A model generated the notes under the pieces. That model searched no databases. It was not told the origin of the DNA and worked only from the letters and a program-made list of their open reading frames with translations. This document shows positions 1 through 11,236 of a stretch of 64,000 bases of DNA, one piece after another (position 1 is the stretch's first letter; every line of letters starts with the position of its first letter). The position numbers and the translations under genes are program-made. Origin of the DNA: Synaphobranchus kaupii (taxonomy: Eukaryota > Chordata > Actinopteri > Anguilliformes > Synaphobranchidae); the NCBI GenBank assembly GCA_029718625.1, contig CM056391.1, positions 22,383,305 to 22,447,304 of the forward strand. The letters run 5' to 3'.

Positions 1-211
1 ATTGTAAAGTGACTTCTGTGGATATTTATCGTGAAGAAGGCCATTTAGGCTGGTTAAACCCATGAGAGCTTGCTTTGTTGTAGGAATGATTATCCACAGA
101 GTTCCTCAAAAACACACATCACAGCACTAACACGGCGCTAGACAGGCTAAATAAGCAGCGTGGAAGGCACCTGTAAAAAGGCTCGCTAGGAGGGATGGAG
201 CGACGCCTCAC
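1..211. other. MNS1 intron, left-edge fragment
   Basis: This is the intron after the last visible MNS1 exon. No further coding similarity or acceptor joining to MNS1 is visible on the minus strand, so the terminal exon(s) lie outside the window. Confidence 0.6.
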
Positions 212-469
212 CTTGTCGGCCAGATGCTGCTGCCGCTTGTCTGCCAGCAGTTTCTCCACCGCCCTCCGATGCTCCTGCTGCTTCATGCGCCTCCTCTGGG
301 CGTTCATCTGCTCTATGCGGTCGTCCTCCGCAAACTTGGCCATCATCATCTGCCTGAAGGTCTCTTCCTCCTCCTTCTCGGCTTGCTTCCGCATCTCCTT
401 GAAGGCCAGTTGCTCCTGGTGGGTCTGCTGCATCTCCAGCCGCTGCCGGATCCTCTTCTCCATTTCCTC
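212..469 (-). CDS. mns1: MNS1 exon 8 (last exon visible)
   Basis: Acceptor CAACAG before 469 and donor GTGAGG after 212; 258 nt, phase 0. It encodes EEMEKRIRQRLEMQQTHQEQ, then MMMAKFAEDDRIEQMNAQRR and EHRRAVEKLLADKRQQHLAD. The remaining C-terminal coding exon(s) are left of the window; I find none in 1-211. Confidence 0.93.
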
Positions 470-3400
470 CTGTTGAGAGTCGTCAAGTGAGGCTTTGCGC
501 CACCCGAAAGAAGCTACAGTGCAGAATCAACAGCGTGGGACCCACCTGTTCAGGGGCCATCAAGAGCATGCTACTACCTACCCATGTGTGGCAGCAAAAC
601 AGTTCTCTTCAGGGCTTTAATAATTAAAGACCATTTAATAAAGGCCATTTAAAATGCGTGCTTCCTCTGAGAAGAGTCCCTTGGACCTCCTCTCCTATGC
701 ATTGCTCTCATCCCTAAAAGCACCATTTAATTGGATTTTATAGCCATCTGAGCACTCTGGATATCTCTGCTGCATCCAAAGTTGTAGCGTAATTGGACTT
801 TAAAGAATAAAACGCTATTGCGCTTAAGTAACGCGGTGTTAGGGAAATGTGCACTGACGATTTGTTTCTGCCTGACGGCCTCTGCCTGCTCCTCCAGGGA
901 GAGCTCTTCGCGCACACGGTCCATTTCTTCCCGCTTCTGCCTCTCCGCTTCCATCTTCTCGCTGAGCTGTCAACACAAGATCAAACGGACTTGAAGGAAA
1001 CCATTTTCAGTTGTTTTAGAATAATCGGCTCCCATTTAATCGAGCGCAATCAGCTGTCCTGTCAGACGCATGATGCATTTATTACTGGAACATGTCCAAA
1101 AGTTATTAATTTCCCCCCAACTTAATTTCCTTATATTTGTCCTACATTCTCAATTTGCCATTTCCAATCACAACTGTAAGTACAGTCACTGTAAAATCCC
1201 CTGTAAACAGGATTTACAGATGATTGTACCCTGTAGTCCACCAGTTGAAACTCTTCAGTTGGCTCAACCAGGTCTACTGTATTATGAGGTGGCCAGCTGT
1301 AGCCTGGTCCCACCTTCAGCCGAGGCCAACCATGTGCTGCTCCACAGGACTCACAGCCACGGTTGGCCCTGGCACGGGCAGCATTTATGACCCAAGAACC
1401 AGAGCTTTAGCTGGATAAATCAACTGAGAGACTCTGAAAGGATTTGTTGATATTTTCTTACCATGTTGTACAGAATCTGCTTGTCCCCCTCTCGTTCTCT
1501 GACTTTGGCCATTTTGTCCTCCTCCCTCTGCTGCTGATGAGTGGCGTACTCCATGATGCGCCTGTTCTCTTCCTCCATCCTTTCCCTCTCCATCCGCCTC
1601 CACTCAGCCTGATGCTCCTGGAATTCCTCTATGTAGCGCTGGGTGGCCGCCACCTTCTCCAGTCTCAGCTGCCGCTCCCTGAGGGAATAAGGTCCGTTAG
1701 GTGGCAAGGGAGGGAAATGACGGAGCTCGAGCGTCACAGACGCAGAAATCGGCCAAACGCTTCCGGTCTCCCGGTAAGACGCGCGCGCGCTTACGTTTGG
1801 TCTTCCTCGTAAATCTTTCGGACGATTTCGTCAATCATGAGCTTCTCTTTGAGGAACTCCTTGTATGCCTCCATTCTCTTTCTCTCCTTCTCCTCCAGCT
1901 GTTGATTGAGCTCCCAGTTGTAGCGCACCATCTCCTCGTAGCGTTTCTGATCCAGCTTCTCCTGCTCCACCAAGGCTCGCTCTCGGTCTTTCTCTTGCTC
2001 TCTATACAAATCTGCCTCCACTTTCTGATAATACACACACATACAGGTTATGTTAGACATTGATTCCCTTTCACAAATGTACTCATATCAAGAATATCCT
2101 CCCCCTGTTGGCCTCCTTCTTCTCTGTGATCTGCCAGGTTAGCTGCTGTACTTACTGCACTGGAGGACTGCGCAAGTATTGCAACTGTCACATGCAGTTA
2201 GCCTACCCCAAACGCAAACCATTGTTGAACTGAACAGGTTTCTATCATGCTGTTGTGCATGTGATATAACTGCTCTTTTATGTGTGTAGGCAAAAAAAAC
2301 AACAATGTCATAGCACAATTTGCTTCTGCCACATGTCTGCGGTTCTAATAACCACACTGAATGCAGCACGCAACAGTCCCTGTCAATCATTCTTAAGTAG
2401 CAAATCACTTAACTTGAATGACTGCGGAGGTCTAAAGTGATCATTGTCTAACACTGCTATCAAACACCTCATGACCTTATGTTGAGGAATGACTGAAATG
2501 CAGGTGAGAAAATGCTTTAGAAAAAAATGGTATGAACATAGTCAAAATGCATGACATTGCACTATGCACAGGTGTCTCAGGAGACACAGCTCAGTGATTG
2601 AACAGTTTGATTCATTTTTCTGTACTTAAAAATGATGGCTGATACAGTGTATGAATTTTGCTTGTTTGCCAATTTAACCTAATTTTTTTAAATCACCATT
2701 CAGAAATTTTTAAGCATGAAACAACTCACCATTGTCTCATATTTTAAGGCCTCCTTTTCAGCAATCTGAGCTGCCCTCGCCCTGTTCAGGTACGCTGCCT
2801 TCAGCTTGTCTTCCAACTCACGGAGCTCAAGGCTAACCCAACAAACCAAAGAAACTGAACAATAAAAATGACCAATACACTGAGGGCATCTGTAATTATT
2901 AACTACCTCTAATGTAGTAAGAAAGGATTACATTACAGTCATTTAGCAGCTTTTATCCAAAGCAACATATAATAAGTGCATATAGGAAGGTCATCGAAGT
3001 AACTACAGAACAGATAAGACAAAGCAAATCCTTCCCATAACGTCGCAGCTATCCCTAGTAATGAACATTTAATGTAGTTCACAGTAAGCTGTGGGTAAAT
3101 CAGCTATACTATAATTCTAATCTAAATACTATTATAAACTATAACAAAGAGTTAGACAAGAAAACACAGGGAACAATTACCATGAGAAAAGGTCCTAGAT
3201 TAGTATATCAGTCAAGGTAGAGTCTGAAGAGGTGTGTCTTCAGGCCAGGATGGATTAGCTTCAAAGCCGAAAGAAAAGTCCTACTGACATGCCCATGTAA
3301 ATATTGCTTTAAGGCCAGTCACTTTACTAATATGTTGCGTTATTTACCTGTTCTCTTTAATTTGCTGTCTCAGTTTCTCGTCCTTAGTCTTCTCATAATT

Positions 3401-4344
3401 GATGCGAGCTAGTTCTTCAGCCATTCTCTCCTCTTGTTCAAACTGCTTCTTCCTCATACATTTTTCCCTTTCTGCCTAAATGAAGAGAGATAGAGAGCGC
3501 AATATTTTCATACCATTTTATTAATTCAAGGAAAATAACCCAGAAAACATCATGCCTAATTAAAACTACCACATTTGGTGTCTCGGTTTATAATGATTAA
3601 CTGGTGAACTGAGTGAATGCACCTTAATCAGGGAATCCTCAGTTTGTTTCTCGTGTTGTTCCTCTTGCATCTTTCGCAGGTAGCGCTTTTTCTCCAGACG
3701 GTCCTCACTCTGGACGTGTGCTCGCACATGCCTCTCCTGACTGATGTGTTTCACCCGATCCTCATGGATGAGTTCCTGCCGCCGATTCTCCATGATCATC
3801 CTTTGCTGTTGACTCTGCGTCATGTTACGCCTCATCGAAGTCTAAAAATGTAAGTAATAACGTTACATGACATTAAACCAACGAAAGTTAAGTTAGTTCG
3901 CGAGATTCCCAGTTTTTAGTTAGACAAATACGAGCTTGAAACAAAACTGGTTTCTCAAATTCAACTAGGAACACATAAACAAGTTGCTAAGCTAATTTTA
4001 ATTAATCGTTAGAACCGATATGTTAATTAACGTAAAATGAATTGATGTCCTTCACAATAGCAAGCAAATTGAACAAACCAACAGCTAGCCAACTAAGCTA
4101 TTGTGTCTGCACAAGTTATCACCATAGTTTACTGTGTAGGTCACTGATATAAATTATACATTTAAAATGTATTGACTTCGCTAGCTATTAAACTATAACT
4201 GTAAATTAGTAAACGTCAACTGTTAGCTAATGGTGGAATTGACGCGCAACGCTGATTTAGCTAACGTTAGCATGCTAGCTAGCAAACACATCACGCATTG
4301 ATTTTAAAAGTACAAACTTGAGAAGAGTGTGGTTAATTTACCAT
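212..4344 (-). CDS. mns1: MNS1, meiosis-specific nuclear structural protein 1 (3' end missing)
   Basis: Eight exons on the minus strand encode about 422 residues of a highly charged, Glu/Arg/Lys/Gln-rich coiled coil of the trichohyalin-plectin-homology type. Signature stretches include KEKLMIDEIVRKIYEED, QQQREEDKMAKV, AKFAEDDRIEQMNAQ and EHRRAVEKL, which match vertebrate MNS1 nearly residue for residue. In the family this is an axonemal (doublet-microtubule) protein needed for sperm flagella, motile cilia and left-right patterning. Human MNS1 is about 495 residues, so roughly 70 C-terminal residues lie left of base 1; the last visible exon ends with a good GT donor at 211-210. All eight exons join in phase without stops. 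The next gene, ZNF280D, lies upstream in the same orientation as in mammals. A ciliary X-box sits upstream of the start. Identity is secure; only the transcript ends are unseen. Confidence 0.95.
859..966 (-). CDS. mns1: MNS1 exon 7
   Basis: Acceptor GACAG before 966 and donor GTCAGT after 859; 108 nt, phase 0 at both ends. It encodes LSEKMEAERQKREEMDRVRE and then ELSLEEQAEAVRQKQI. The donor is less canonical than the others but keeps frame with exon 8. Confidence 0.88.
1462..1678 (-). CDS. mns1: MNS1 exon 6
   Basis: Acceptor CCTCAG before 1678 and donor GTAAGA after 1462; 217 nt. It encodes ERQLRLEKVAATQRYIEEF and RMEEENRRIMEYATHQQQRE, continuing the central coiled coil. Confidence 0.94.
1795..2024 (-). 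CDS. mns1: MNS1 exon 5
   Basis: Acceptor TATCAG before 2024 and donor GTAAGC after 1795; 230 nt, ending with two bases of a split Thr codon. It contains KVEADLYREQEKDRER and FLKEKLMIDEIVRKIYEED, the latter practically invariant among MNS1 proteins. Confidence 0.94.
2730..2832 (-). CDS. mns1: MNS1 exon 4
   Basis: Acceptor TTAG before 2832 and donor GTGAGT after 2730; 103 nt. Completing the split codon gives NSLELRELEDKLKAAYLNRA and then AAQIAEKEALKYETM, among the best conserved parts of MNS1. Confidence 0.93.
2920..3260. repeat. dispersed teleost repeat in MNS1 intron
   Basis: The segment starts near a CATTACAGTCATTTAGCAG and TTTTATCCAAAGCAAC motif and ends near GAAGAGGTGTGTCTTCAGGCC. I recall these two landmarks from a common dispersed repeat of fish genomes (CATTTAGCAGACGCTCTTATCCAGAGCGAC type). 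Boundaries and class (MITE or SINE) are not determined from one copy. Confidence 0.5.
3348..3475 (-). CDS. mns1: MNS1 exon 3
   Basis: Acceptor TTTAG before 3475 and donor GTAAAT after 3348; 128 nt, ending with two bases of a split codon. It encodes AEREKCMRKKQFEQEERMAE followed by a KTKDEKLRQQIKEN segment, which matches the DEKMRQQVREN region of the human protein. Confidence 0.92.
3623..3841 (-). CDS. mns1: MNS1 exon 2
   Basis: Acceptor TTTTTAG precedes base 3841 and donor GTGCAT follows base 3623; 219 nt, phase 0 at both ends. It encodes the N-terminal basic coiled coil (MRRNMTQSQQQRM, then VQSEDRLEKKRYLRKMQEEQ), ending at ...SLIK. Confidence 0.92.
4342..4344 (-). CDS. mns1: MNS1 exon 1 coding part (start codon only)
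   Basis: On the minus strand an ATG is followed directly by GTAAATT, so the donor begins on the base after the start codon and the exon contributes only Met. Joining to exon 2 gives Met-Thr-Ser-Met-Arg-Arg-Asn, comparable with the short basic N-terminus of mammalian MNS1. An alternative is initiation at the Met in exon 2 (3835). The 5' UTR extends upstream for an unseen distance. Confidence 0.7.
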
Positions 4345-4470
4345 ATTTAACTGCAGTAAACGTCACGACAATGTCAGGCAGTTATCTTTTCGTATAAATC
4401 CTGTAAAATCAGCTTTGTTCCGCACGGTTATTTCCCCTGCTGTTTCGTGCGCTAGTTTTCTGTGCACTTT

Positions 4471-4484
4471 GTCGCCTTGGTAAC
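4471..4484. promoter_or_regulatory. X-box (RFX site) in MNS1 promoter
   Basis: GTCGCCTTGGTAAC is an imperfect palindrome fitting the RFX X-box pattern (GTTGCC, two-base gap, GGCAAC). It lies about 127 bp upstream of the MNS1 start codon, where ciliary genes often carry functional X-boxes. It is a motif match only, but the gene is a motile-cilium gene, so the context supports it. Confidence 0.6.
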
Positions 4485-4940
4485 AGGAACCGTTTCCAAT
4501 GTTCCTATAAGGTCGACTGTGATTGGTTGATGTAAATCTGAAGCATAGACTGTATAAAAATAGATCTGAAGTAGTGCTATGCTTCGTTCATTATTTCTTC
4601 ATTTTGTTTTTTGTTTCTCTTTATTTAGCATTACACACATCACATCCCAACATCAACTTCAAAATATCTGATTTGCCCTTTCTCCCGGCCTTCAAGTCAC
4701 ACTTGGAAAGTTACAAAATGTTACATTTACATATGATGAACACCTGAAAACAATTCATATTAATCTGTGTTCTGTTTTATACTTATATTTGTATTGACCT
4801 GTTTGGGGAATAATGATGATTGTAGAACCTTTTTGAGTGGCATATTTTTTCTGTTCATTTTAGATTAGACTAGAGATACTTACCAGTGGTGAAATCCATT
4901 TTTAAATGCCACCGTTCATGTTAAAATACAGAGGGGAAAT

Positions 4941-5860
4941 ATACAAACCTCGATTCCAAAAAAGTTTGGACAGTATGTAAAATTTAAATAAAAGCAGAAA
5001 GCAGTGATTTGTAAATTCTCTTTTACACATATTAAACAGTATAAAGAAAATATATTTAATGTTTTACCTTATGAACTTTAGATTTTTGTAAATATCTGCT
5101 ATTCTGAAATTGATGCCTGCAACACATTCCAAAAACGTTGGGACAGGGGCAACATAAGACTGGGAAGGTTGTGGAATGTTCGTAAAACACCTGTTTGGAA
5201 CAGGTGATGCTATCATGACTGGGTATAAAAGGAGCATTCATGAAGGCTCGGGCATTTATGAGCAAGGATGGGTCGAGGTTCACCACTTTGGGAAAAACTG
5301 AACTTTGATCCCTCAGACGGCACTGCATTAAAAACCGACATGCTTTTGTAATGAATATAACCACATGGGTTCAGTAATACTTCGGAAAACCATTGTCAGT
5401 AAACACAGTTCGTAGCTGCATCTACAAATGCAAGTTAAGACTCTATTACATAAGCGTAAGCCATATCAACAAGATCCAGGAACGCCACCGACTTCTCTGG
5501 GCTCAAGCTCATCTGAGATGGACTGACTCAAAGTGGAAACGTGTGCTGTGGTCTGACGAGTCCACCTTTCAAATTGTTTTTGGTAAAAATGGACGTTGTG
5601 TTCTCTGGGCCAAAGAGGAAAAGGACCATCCCGATTGTTACCAATGCAAGGTTCAAAAGCCAGCATCTGTCATGGTATGGGGGTGTGTTAGTGCCCATTG
5701 CATTGGTAACTTGCACATCTGTGAAGGCACCATTAATGCTGAAGGATACATATGCATTTTGGAGCAACATATGCTGCCATCTTTTTCAGGGATGCCCCAG
5801 CAAGACAATGCCAAGCCACATTCTGCACGTTACAACAGCGTGGCTTCGTAGGCTACTACC
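4941..5860 (+). mobile_element. degraded Tc1-like transposon with transposase remnant
   Basis: The left part (CGATTCCAAAAAAGTTTGGA) resembles the terminus of a fish Tc1-like family whose ends read like '...TTCCAAAAAAGTTGGGACA'. From about 5393 the plus strand encodes a catalytic-domain fragment with LLWAQAHLRWTDSKWKRVLW, SDESTFQIVFG, HPDCYQCKVQKPASVMVWGC and GNLHICEGTINAEGYI. The N-terminal helix-turn-helix part and the region before 5393 are missing or frameshifted. Similarity stops near 5851, just before the region of the last acidic residue and the right terminal repeat. It is a dead, internally deleted and 3'-truncated copy. Confidence 0.8.
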
Positions 5861-8800
5861 TGCTGTACTGGAACAAAAGCACACTGAAAACAGGCACAAA
5901 CTGCAATATGTATTCTTTAAGATTGCAAAATTGTATAGTTTTGAATTACTGTAGATTTCTATCCATTTTAAATGTAGTCTGTTGAAAACGGGAAAAAAAC
6001 ACATATTGTCTGATGCAAAATATCTCTCAAGCCATATACTTTTTTACTTCACTTCATGGCAGGTAACGTCAGCCTTTTATCCTGCTCAACTTGAAAAAAA
6101 TGACAGATCTAGAGATTTCACAGAGAAAGGTAAACCCTCTATTTATTCTCCATTTCCTTTCCAGCGGGTATTTGTTTACCATAAGCATAGGAAACGGAAG
6201 CTGCATTTAAGTACGATAAAACGGAAGGCCGCTCACAATTTTATAGCCTGTCACCGCTCGCAGTCTCGCACTCCTCGGGTGTCGCCACATTCAGGCATCG
6301 ATGATGATCACTGCTAGAAGTGTCCTCCCACTGTGCATCATTAGCGGGGACTTGGATTGCCTCCATACACATACAAAATGGGAAAAAAAAAAGTTGCAAT
6401 ATTTGGGCACAAGCGAGATAAGGTTGCTCCCATGCTGTGCCAATCACCACTTCTCAGCTGTGGCAGACTTTCCTGGCAGGAGTGTGGTTTCTACCGAGAC
6501 GTCCTCTGTGAGAATGTGCTGTGAAAGGAGCGTGGCACTTCAAGCAAGGTTGGCATAGCCTGGGGTGACGCAAGCCTCCATTTATACCGAGCATGGGCTC
6601 AGGAGATACACAATGATTCCTCTTTGTTCTCTTAATGTTGTTTTATTCTGTTATTCTCTTTTCCTGTCTGTTTGATGAAGGAGGCTTAGCGATATCTCAA
6701 CCTATTCGGTTTGATTTGATGGGATGCTGGCTATTGCTGAATGTTTTACAATACTACATGCATGAATTAGTCCCTAGAAGTAAAACACTGCTCCAATCTG
6801 TGGATCTAAGCACACATCTGAGCCCATACACAAAATCATTTGAATCACATTTTCATGAATGAATAAATTAATATTGCTGGGAATTACAGTTCAACTGTCT
6901 GCCACCCCGATTCAAACAATTCTCTTTGTTACAAAACAAGCTCTCAAATTGTACCACTTTCAGTTTCAGTACAAATAAGTGGCAAATGCACCAGGTTTTA
7001 GAAATACTGGCATACTGGGGATTTATAATTAATTTAGAAAATTGCATATTCGATCAACTACAAACAGAACCTAAGATACCAATGACCGCACTACTGAAAT
7101 ATACATAGAAATATGATTAATGTACCATAAGTGAGAAAATTTGTTTTTTTAAGAGTTTGGTCCCCTATTTTCAATGCTGAATGTTTATAATCACCATTCT
7201 CTCTATCACATCTCAAAGGATGAACAGTGAATTAAGGACAGAGCTCTGCACAGACCTTGAAGAGCGTCCATCTAATTAACAATGTCCTCATTTCACATAC
7301 AGAATTTATTCTATTATTCTCTCTCAACAATGTATTGCAGGCTACAGTATTTGACAATGCCTCCCTTGAGAAGTGGATAGCAGGTACCTACCCCCAACAG
7401 CTTTTTCAGATCACTGACTATAATTCTATATCACTACATTGATTTAATTTAATTTAATTACAATTTTATTAACAGAATAAGGAGCACATTTAGTATTTTA
7501 CTATTAATGGAATAGGCACTGGTTGCCAGTATGTCATTGAGACACTGATGCAATGTATGATACCCAGAACATCCTAGCCACTACATAAATCAATTTTGAC
7601 AGTTCTTTCATGTATTTGCCAACAGGTTTTCATATTGTCACAGTATAAATTATGACATATGTATGTGGGTTTCAATTATTTTTTACCTGCAGGCTGAACA
7701 CCTTGGATTCTCAGAACTAAGTAAACGGTTAACATTTATTACATTTATTAAAAAGTTCCACACTGACCTCAGTAAGGGAGCTATTACAGTATTATTAGCC
7801 AGGCATTATTGTTTTAGATAATTAATAATAAGCAGGCTAATTAGCAATACCATTACAATGTCAAAGCTAAAAACAAAGGCATGCAAAACTAACACATGCA
7901 GCTAAAATGCCTTTTTCATGGCCTGCTGAATGGAACCAAATGCAACTTAAGCAGAATCAATATATTCTTAGTATTAGCAGTTGTTTAGATGAAACATCAA
8001 TTTCACACTCAAGCTTAGTTTCCTATCCCAAAGGTTTCAGGGAAGCCATTGTCATCTTGCAATTGCCTGGCATCGAATGAAAGGCTCATTCCTTTAATTA
8101 TAAATTCAATCAAGTTTGGCTAAATTGAAAAGCAAATGGATTACCCCACTATTACACATGCGATTGCCTCTGCAAGAAATCCTAATAGAAAATAAACCCT
8201 GACAAAAAGCAGAGTTTCTCAGTGTAATTAGATGCATTCGCATCATTGTAGCTTGCAGGCACTGAAATCAGATGGACTGGTTGGGAAAAGCAACACCGGA
8301 TCTTAATTGACTCCCAGGCCTTTATTCCTTCTTGACAGTCACCTTATCAATAAAACAATCTGTGCAATGCCTTAAAGCAGATGTGTTACACTTCAACAAG
8401 AAAACATTTAGAAGAGACGCACAGCTCCGATGTTGGGGCAGTACATTTTGTAAAGTTCATGTACTATTTCTGAACACACAGCATTATGCATAAACGACAG
8501 TCCTACTTCAAATTTAAGGTGCAAGGCCATTATAATTTCACCATAATGTGGGTCAACTTGAACGCATTGCTAGCCAATTTTCCTTGCCCACCATTAAGGA
8601 TCTAATCTAATCATATTCTTAGGCCTGTCGCATCACTAATGTTTTCCAGATTATTCTCCGCCCATGTTTCTTTTCACTCTTGAGTTTCAGCTGTTGAGCT
8701 ACGCAGTCAGTTTATCAGAGAAGTACATTTTAGACAAACTGCAGGTGCCCAACTGACCAGAGGGAGCCACTCCTGTGTTACGAAGAGGGGTCATGAACGG

Positions 8801-8962
8801 ACCCTTCCGTTCCAGGGTGACAACTAATTATTGGTCACCCTGTGGGGCTTCCAGCAAGACTGCACTGTCATGGCCAAGGCCCAGGACAAGACAATGGACC
8901 ATGCAACACCAAAAACAAGTAATCTTTCAGCTGAACAGGCTTAGTAATGGGTGAGAGACTTA
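5861..8962. other. intergenic spacer, no gene seen
   Basis: Between the dead Tc1-like copy and the next DNA transposon no exon of a recognisable gene is seen on either strand. Open frames are short and lack splice-consistent extensions. The stretch 7700-8400 is AT-rich with many TAAT cores, and could be non-coding regulatory DNA; that is an inference. Confidence 0.5.
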
Positions 8963-9374
8963 GGCCGTGACCGAATACGATCCCTACACCCCTTTGAGGG
9001 CGCATATTTGAGTCCACTTCGTCAAAAAGCTTTTGAGTGGGCGACCTTTTCTCACAAATGGGGGCACTTAAAATACCAGGATGAAACCCTTATTTCCGGG
9101 GTTTTGTTGAGGCAATTGATGAGCACACTCATCGGCAGAACTTTGCACTCATCCGACAATTTCAGTAAGTAACCCGGAAGTAAAAACATACAAGATATAG
9201 AGGGTATATGCATATCTATGGTACAAGAGCGGGTCATATTGCAAACTACTCTTTTTTTTTGTTAATTGTATCTTCATTCATTATCTACACTTTGCAACAA
9301 TCGTCATATGTAAACTGATTGATATTCTCAATAATAAAAATAAAAATATATATGTATGTATATACAGTATATAC

Positions 9375-9416
<42 letters not shown>

Positions 9417-9974
9417 CAAACTACTTTGGAAAGAGTTTTGCAGGGCTGCATTCGAATCCAGTTTAACACGCTCCCTCCCCTTGCCGTCTTCCCTCGAGAG
9501 AGCTATCTTGTGACGCAATTTGCTACACTGACGAGAAACAAACAAAAACATAACCAAACCGCCCTCACAACATTTCGGAAGTGCAACACCAGAGTTGAAA
9601 TGTTACCGCCAAATAGTTCCGTGGTGACCGCCCACTTTTTCCATGTGGAGCATTGCATTGTGGGATTGCCTTGTTGCTGGAAGCTTGCATTTTATACCCT
9701 TGGGGGAAGGGAGGATAAACGAGGGAATATAATCACTCCCTCCCCTTTCTTAAATTGGATCTGAATCACACGGTGTGGCTGCCATATATTTCATCCTGGC
9801 ATTTTGGGCATTCCCCCCTTGAAGCAAGGGAAGGGAACGACAGAAAGAAAGGATAAATTGCGGATCCGAACGCAGCCCAGAATTTCTTTCGCAAAGTGAG
9901 GTGACAGGGCACATAGTAGACAGGGGTCTGAGTGGACGGGGGATAGGGAACAGGGGTCGTATTCGGTCACGGCC
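8963..9974. mobile_element. non-autonomous DNA transposon, ~1.0 kb, with terminal inverted repeats
   Basis: The left end GGCCGTGACCGAATACGATC is repeated inverted at the right end as GTCGTATTCGGTCACGGCC. The left end follows TTA and the right end is followed within two bases by TTA, which would suit a PIF/Harbinger-type TTA target duplication, though the junction is not clean. The interior holds no transposase; it includes a (TA)n run at 9379-9415. It looks like a deletion derivative or large MITE. Confidence 0.75.
9379..9415. repeat. (TA)n microsatellite
   Basis: About 18 uninterrupted TA/AT units lie inside the 8963-9974 transposon. The short open frames across it (Tyr/Ile repeats) are artefacts. 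Confidence 0.95.
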
Positions 9975-10389
9975 CGTTAAGAGGGAGAAAGGGGGACTGC
10001 TCCTTCAGAGTCAGGGTGTCTAAACACTCAAACCCAGTGGCATCAGTCATCGTGGGAAGATGAGATGTGCAATGTCACCAGAAATGATCCGGAGAAACAA
10101 ATGTTAACACCCGCTATTGAGAAAAATGCTCTTTGCAAGGGGAAAAAAAATAAAGCTTCAACAGGGTTCATTTTTCACAGCAAGAACAGTGAAATGTGTT
10201 TCTATCATCCACAAACACGATTCCAGCCTGGGTGGGAAAAAAATATTCATTGAGCCAATACCTTGAGGGGGAAAAAAACAAAAAGCATCTAGACATCTGA
10301 TAAATACATAAATCAACGCGAATGCGCAGGAAGCAAAACACTTCAGAAAAATCACTTACACAACGACCGTCAGTGAGATCACCAAAATG

Positions 10390-10395
10390 TTTATT
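10390..10395 (-). terminator. candidate distal poly(A) signal of ZNF280D
   Basis: AATAAA on the minus strand, about 840 nt past the stop codon. With the nearer hexamer at 10891-10896 it brackets plausible 3' ends; no transcript evidence is visible. Confidence 0.4.
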
Positions 10396-10890
10396 TACAG
10401 TCCATAAAAGCAGCCACGACTGACTGCACGTCTTTAGCTTCGTTCTGAAGTCTCTTGTTTCTTACCACTGAAAGCAGGGAAAGTAACACAAATACAAAGT
10501 ACAGGGAGAGTGTAACACTGAGAAGCACAAAGCAACCGTGACCCTTTAATGCAAGGTACCAAAATCAGCATATAAAAATCCTACATCTACCAGCAAAATA
10601 ATAGGGTAGCAAAAATATTAAGGTCAAGTCATTGACCTCACATGGAGCACTTAAATGTATCCTTCACTACATGCCTAAATTACACTTATTGCAATATACA
10701 CTATTCCTAAAGTAGCTGCCCTCCTGGTATAACATGCTGGCTAAAAAGCATATTGGTATACTCCGAAAAGGGGATCATGATATCTTTTAACCAGTCTTCC
10801 TAGGTCCTTATCATTGAAGCACATACACACGTGAAACACAAACAAAAGTGATGATTCCGTGTACAGAGTCGGAACACATGCACAAAACAC

Positions 10891-10896
10891 TTTATT
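10891..10896 (-). terminator. candidate proximal poly(A) signal of ZNF280D
   Basis: AATAAA on the minus strand, about 340 nt past the stop codon. Use of this site would give a 3' UTR of about 370 nt that still contains the G-rich tract. Confidence 0.4.
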
Positions 10897-10950
10897 TTAC
10901 TGAATGGTCCAATGTTTTTCTGAAGGTTCACTTGCTAGCTTGAAGACTGG

Positions 10951-10993
10951 CAGGAGTACGATCATATACAGGAGTACGATCATATACAGGAGT
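10951..10993. repeat. 18-bp tandem repeat, 2.4 copies
   Basis: CAGGAGTACGATCATATA occurs twice in exact tandem and a third time partially (CAGGAGT), in the probable ZNF280D 3' UTR. Confidence 0.9.
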
Positions 10994-11143
10994 GAGTAAA
11001 ACTGTACGTACAAAAGTATCTCAAGTATTATATTAACACGTCTTATTTCTGCACCCATTCAGCCAAGCATTTGACTTACTTTCAGATAAATGTTCTGAGA
11101 CGTGTATAACGATAATACAGTTTAGTTAAAAATGTTTCCACCA

Positions 11144-11183
11144 CCCCCCCCCCCCCCCCCCCCCCACCCCACCCCACCCCCAC
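11144..11183 (-). repeat. C-tract (G-tract in ZNF280D 3' UTR)
   Basis: About 22 C followed by several CCCCA blocks on the plus strand. In the ZNF280D transcript this reads as GGGGT-type blocks followed by a long G run, starting about 54 nt after the stop. It is G-quadruplex-capable sequence. Confidence 0.85.
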
Positions 11184-11236
11184 AGTACAGGCTTGAGAAC
11201 GGCGTCAATGTAAATCCTCTGCATTTGCTTCTGCCG

